From Patescibacteria group bacterium (GTDB lineage Bacteria; Patescibacteriota; Patescibacteriia; 2-12-FULL-60-25), in the NCBI GenBank assembly GCA_018061485.1, contig JAGOUA010000005.1, positions 1 through 28,608 on the forward strand: DNA of 28,608 nucleotides, read 5' to 3'. Under the pieces are notes generated by a model. It ran no database searches. It saw only the letters and a list, made by a program, of their open reading frames with translations, and was not told the origin of the DNA. A program made the position numbers and the translations under genes. Below are positions 27,528-28,608 of this stretch, in pieces. Within the stretch, counting starts at the first letter, position 1, and each line of letters opens with the position of its first letter.

Positions 27528-28608
27528 ATGCCTAGCTTAAGCCAGCTCTATCGACCACGCCGATTCGCCGATGTGACGGGTCAGCAACATGTGACGGATA
27601 CCCTTCGTGCGGAGCTCGCCACGGGGCATCTTGGTCATGCTTTTCTGTTCTCCGGTCCTCGCGGCGTTGGAAAGACTACGTGTGCGCGTATTTTAGCGAA
27701 GACCTTGGGATGCGCTTCGCCGCAAGGAGGCGAGCCGTGTGAGTCCTGCCCTTCGTGTCAGCAGTTTCTGGAGGGGCGTTCGTTAGACGTGATCGAGATT
27801 GACGCTGCAACACATACAGGTGTCGACATGATCCGTGAGGCGATTATTGAGCACGTGCGTTTTGCGCCAGTCGGTAAGCGTAAAGTGTATATCTTGGACG
27901 AGGCCCACATGCTCACACCTAATGCGTGGAACGCGCTCCTTAAGACACTCGAAGAACCGCCTTCGTATGCGTTTTTTGTGTTTGCTACCACGGAATGGCA
28001 CAAGGTTCCACCAACGATTTTGTCGCGATGTCAACGTTTTGAGTTTCGACGCATTCAAGATGGTGACATGGTGACCCGTCTTCGTGATCTTGCGGAGCGC
28101 CAATCCTGGAAGGTCGAAGCCGAGGTCTTTCCCTTGATAGCGTCTCGCGCAGAAGGGTGTTTGCGCGACGCAGAGACGTTGCTTGCTCAGGTTGGCGCGC
28201 TCGCAGAAGATGGGGTGATTTCGTTTGCGACAGCGGGGCTTGTGATCCCTGTTTCGTCGATGGATCAGGCTCTGCGATGGCTTGAGCTGGTCGCTGGCCG
28301 CGCATCACAAGAAGCAAATGAGCAGGTACTTGCGTGGCAAGATGCCGGAGTCTCATTTACCACCCTCTTTGATGACGTGCTCGAGCTCATCAAGGGGCTG
28401 CTTCAGGCGCAAGCAAATCCATCGCTTCTCAAAGGATGGGAGCAGGGAACGGCCGAAGATCGTCGCCTGGCTTTACTTGTGAAGCGATGGACAGGGCAAG
28501 AACTGCGTGCGCAGGCGCTAGAATTGATGGATCGTCGTCGAGATCTCAAATCTGGCATGGATCCGGTCTTTGTCGCGCTCCTTGCTTGGCAAATGGTAAC
28601 GGCTTCCG
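27528..28608 (+). CDS. dnaX: DNA polymerase III subunit gamma/tau (5' part; runs off the window)
   Basis: Clamp-loader ATPase. The 360 codons present are open to the window edge, so the 3' end is missing. Visible features: SQLYRPRRFADVTGQQHV at the start, Walker A GPRGVGKTT (from residue 43), a zinc-binding set of four cysteines (GCASPQGGEPCESCPSC), the DAATHTGVDMIREAI segment, Walker B VYILDEAHML, and sensor 1/SRC motif ATTEWHKVPPTILSRCQRF. The AAA+ lid and the start of domain III follow. Position 77 bp after the ATPase gene and the promoter-like boxes just upstream suggest separate transcription. Whether a programmed frameshift makes two products cannot be seen here. Confidence 0.95.
   Translation, partial: MPSLSQLYRPRRFADVTGQQHVTDTLRAELATGHLGHAFLFSGPRGVGKTTCARILAKTLGCASPQGGEPCESCPSCQQFLEGRSLDVIEIDAATHTGVDMIREAIIEHVRFAPVGKRKVYILDEAHMLTPNAWNALLKTLEEPPSYAFFVFATTEWHKVPPTILSRCQRFEFRRIQDGDMVTRLRDLAERQSWKVEAEVFPLIASRAEGCLRDAETLLAQVGALAEDGVISFATAGLVIPVSSMDQALRWLELVAGRASQEANEQVLAWQDAGVSFTTLFDDVLELIKGLLQAQANPSLLKGWEQGTAEDRRLALLVKRWTGQELRAQALELMDRRRDLKSGMDPVFVALLAWQMVTAS

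Overview
The window looks like chromosomal DNA from a Patescibacteria (CPR) bacterium, probably Parcubacteria-like. This is inferred from gene content and style, not from any search. Ribosomal protein genes sit in broken-up clusters: rplJ-rplL stands without rplK/rplA, and rpsF-ssb-rpsR has no rplI after it. Genes are compact and almost none has a Shine-Dalgarno sequence. Many -10 boxes lie so close to the ATG that the mRNAs would be leaderless or nearly so. Several envelope and secretion proteins are of types common in that group. TGA is used as a stop (capA, genX), which argues against the recoded Gracilibacteria/Absconditabacteria lineages.

Layout. 44-3238: a UvrD/PcrA helicase and a divergent MetK. 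3260-7077: an envelope block of peptidyl-prolyl isomerase lipoprotein, anchored C39-type cysteine peptidase, GerMN/Gmad2 protein and CapA-like metallophosphatase. 7074-8873: xseA, xseB and a four-helix membrane protein. 8876-10086: rplJ-rplL behind a promoter and a clear L10 leader RNA. 10132-12407: a small lipoprotein, then on the minus strand a 48-residue histone-H1-like protein and glyA. 12500-14264: rpsF-ssb-rpsR, broken by two back-to-back structured repeats. 14473-18696: a 1407-residue protein of unknown role that ends in a nucleotidyltransferase domain resembling archaeal-type CCA-adding enzymes. 18759-20401: an EpmA/GenX-type lysyl ligase and its likely substrate EF-P. 20630-22123, minus strand: a TfoX-N protein, an unknown 99-residue protein and Ndk. 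22250-23924: rpmF with a His-rich tail, nusB and rnc. 23944-24018: tRNA-Arg(UCG). 24392-27450: an unknown protein paired with a membrane-anchored VirD4/TraG-like ATPase. 27528 to the end: the start of dnaX.

The most unusual content is between the genes. Four roughly 120-170 bp elements (13612-13730, 13734-13901, 20400-20517, 24021-24145) share an architecture. Each has long outer inverted-repeat arms whose sequence differs in every copy yet is self-complementary. In three of them a partly conserved inner frame follows, with compensatory changes in a predicted inner stem, and all have one or more central hairpins. Three of the four begin at the very 3' end of a gene (ssb, efp, tRNA-Arg). In ssb the left arm includes the last three codons and the stop, so the right arm is an inverted copy of constrained host sequence. 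Related half-elements, tandem arrays and a 26-nt perfect palindrome fill 20494-20629 and 24146-24377. This family, together with the 1407-residue protein, is the best candidate here for something undescribed.
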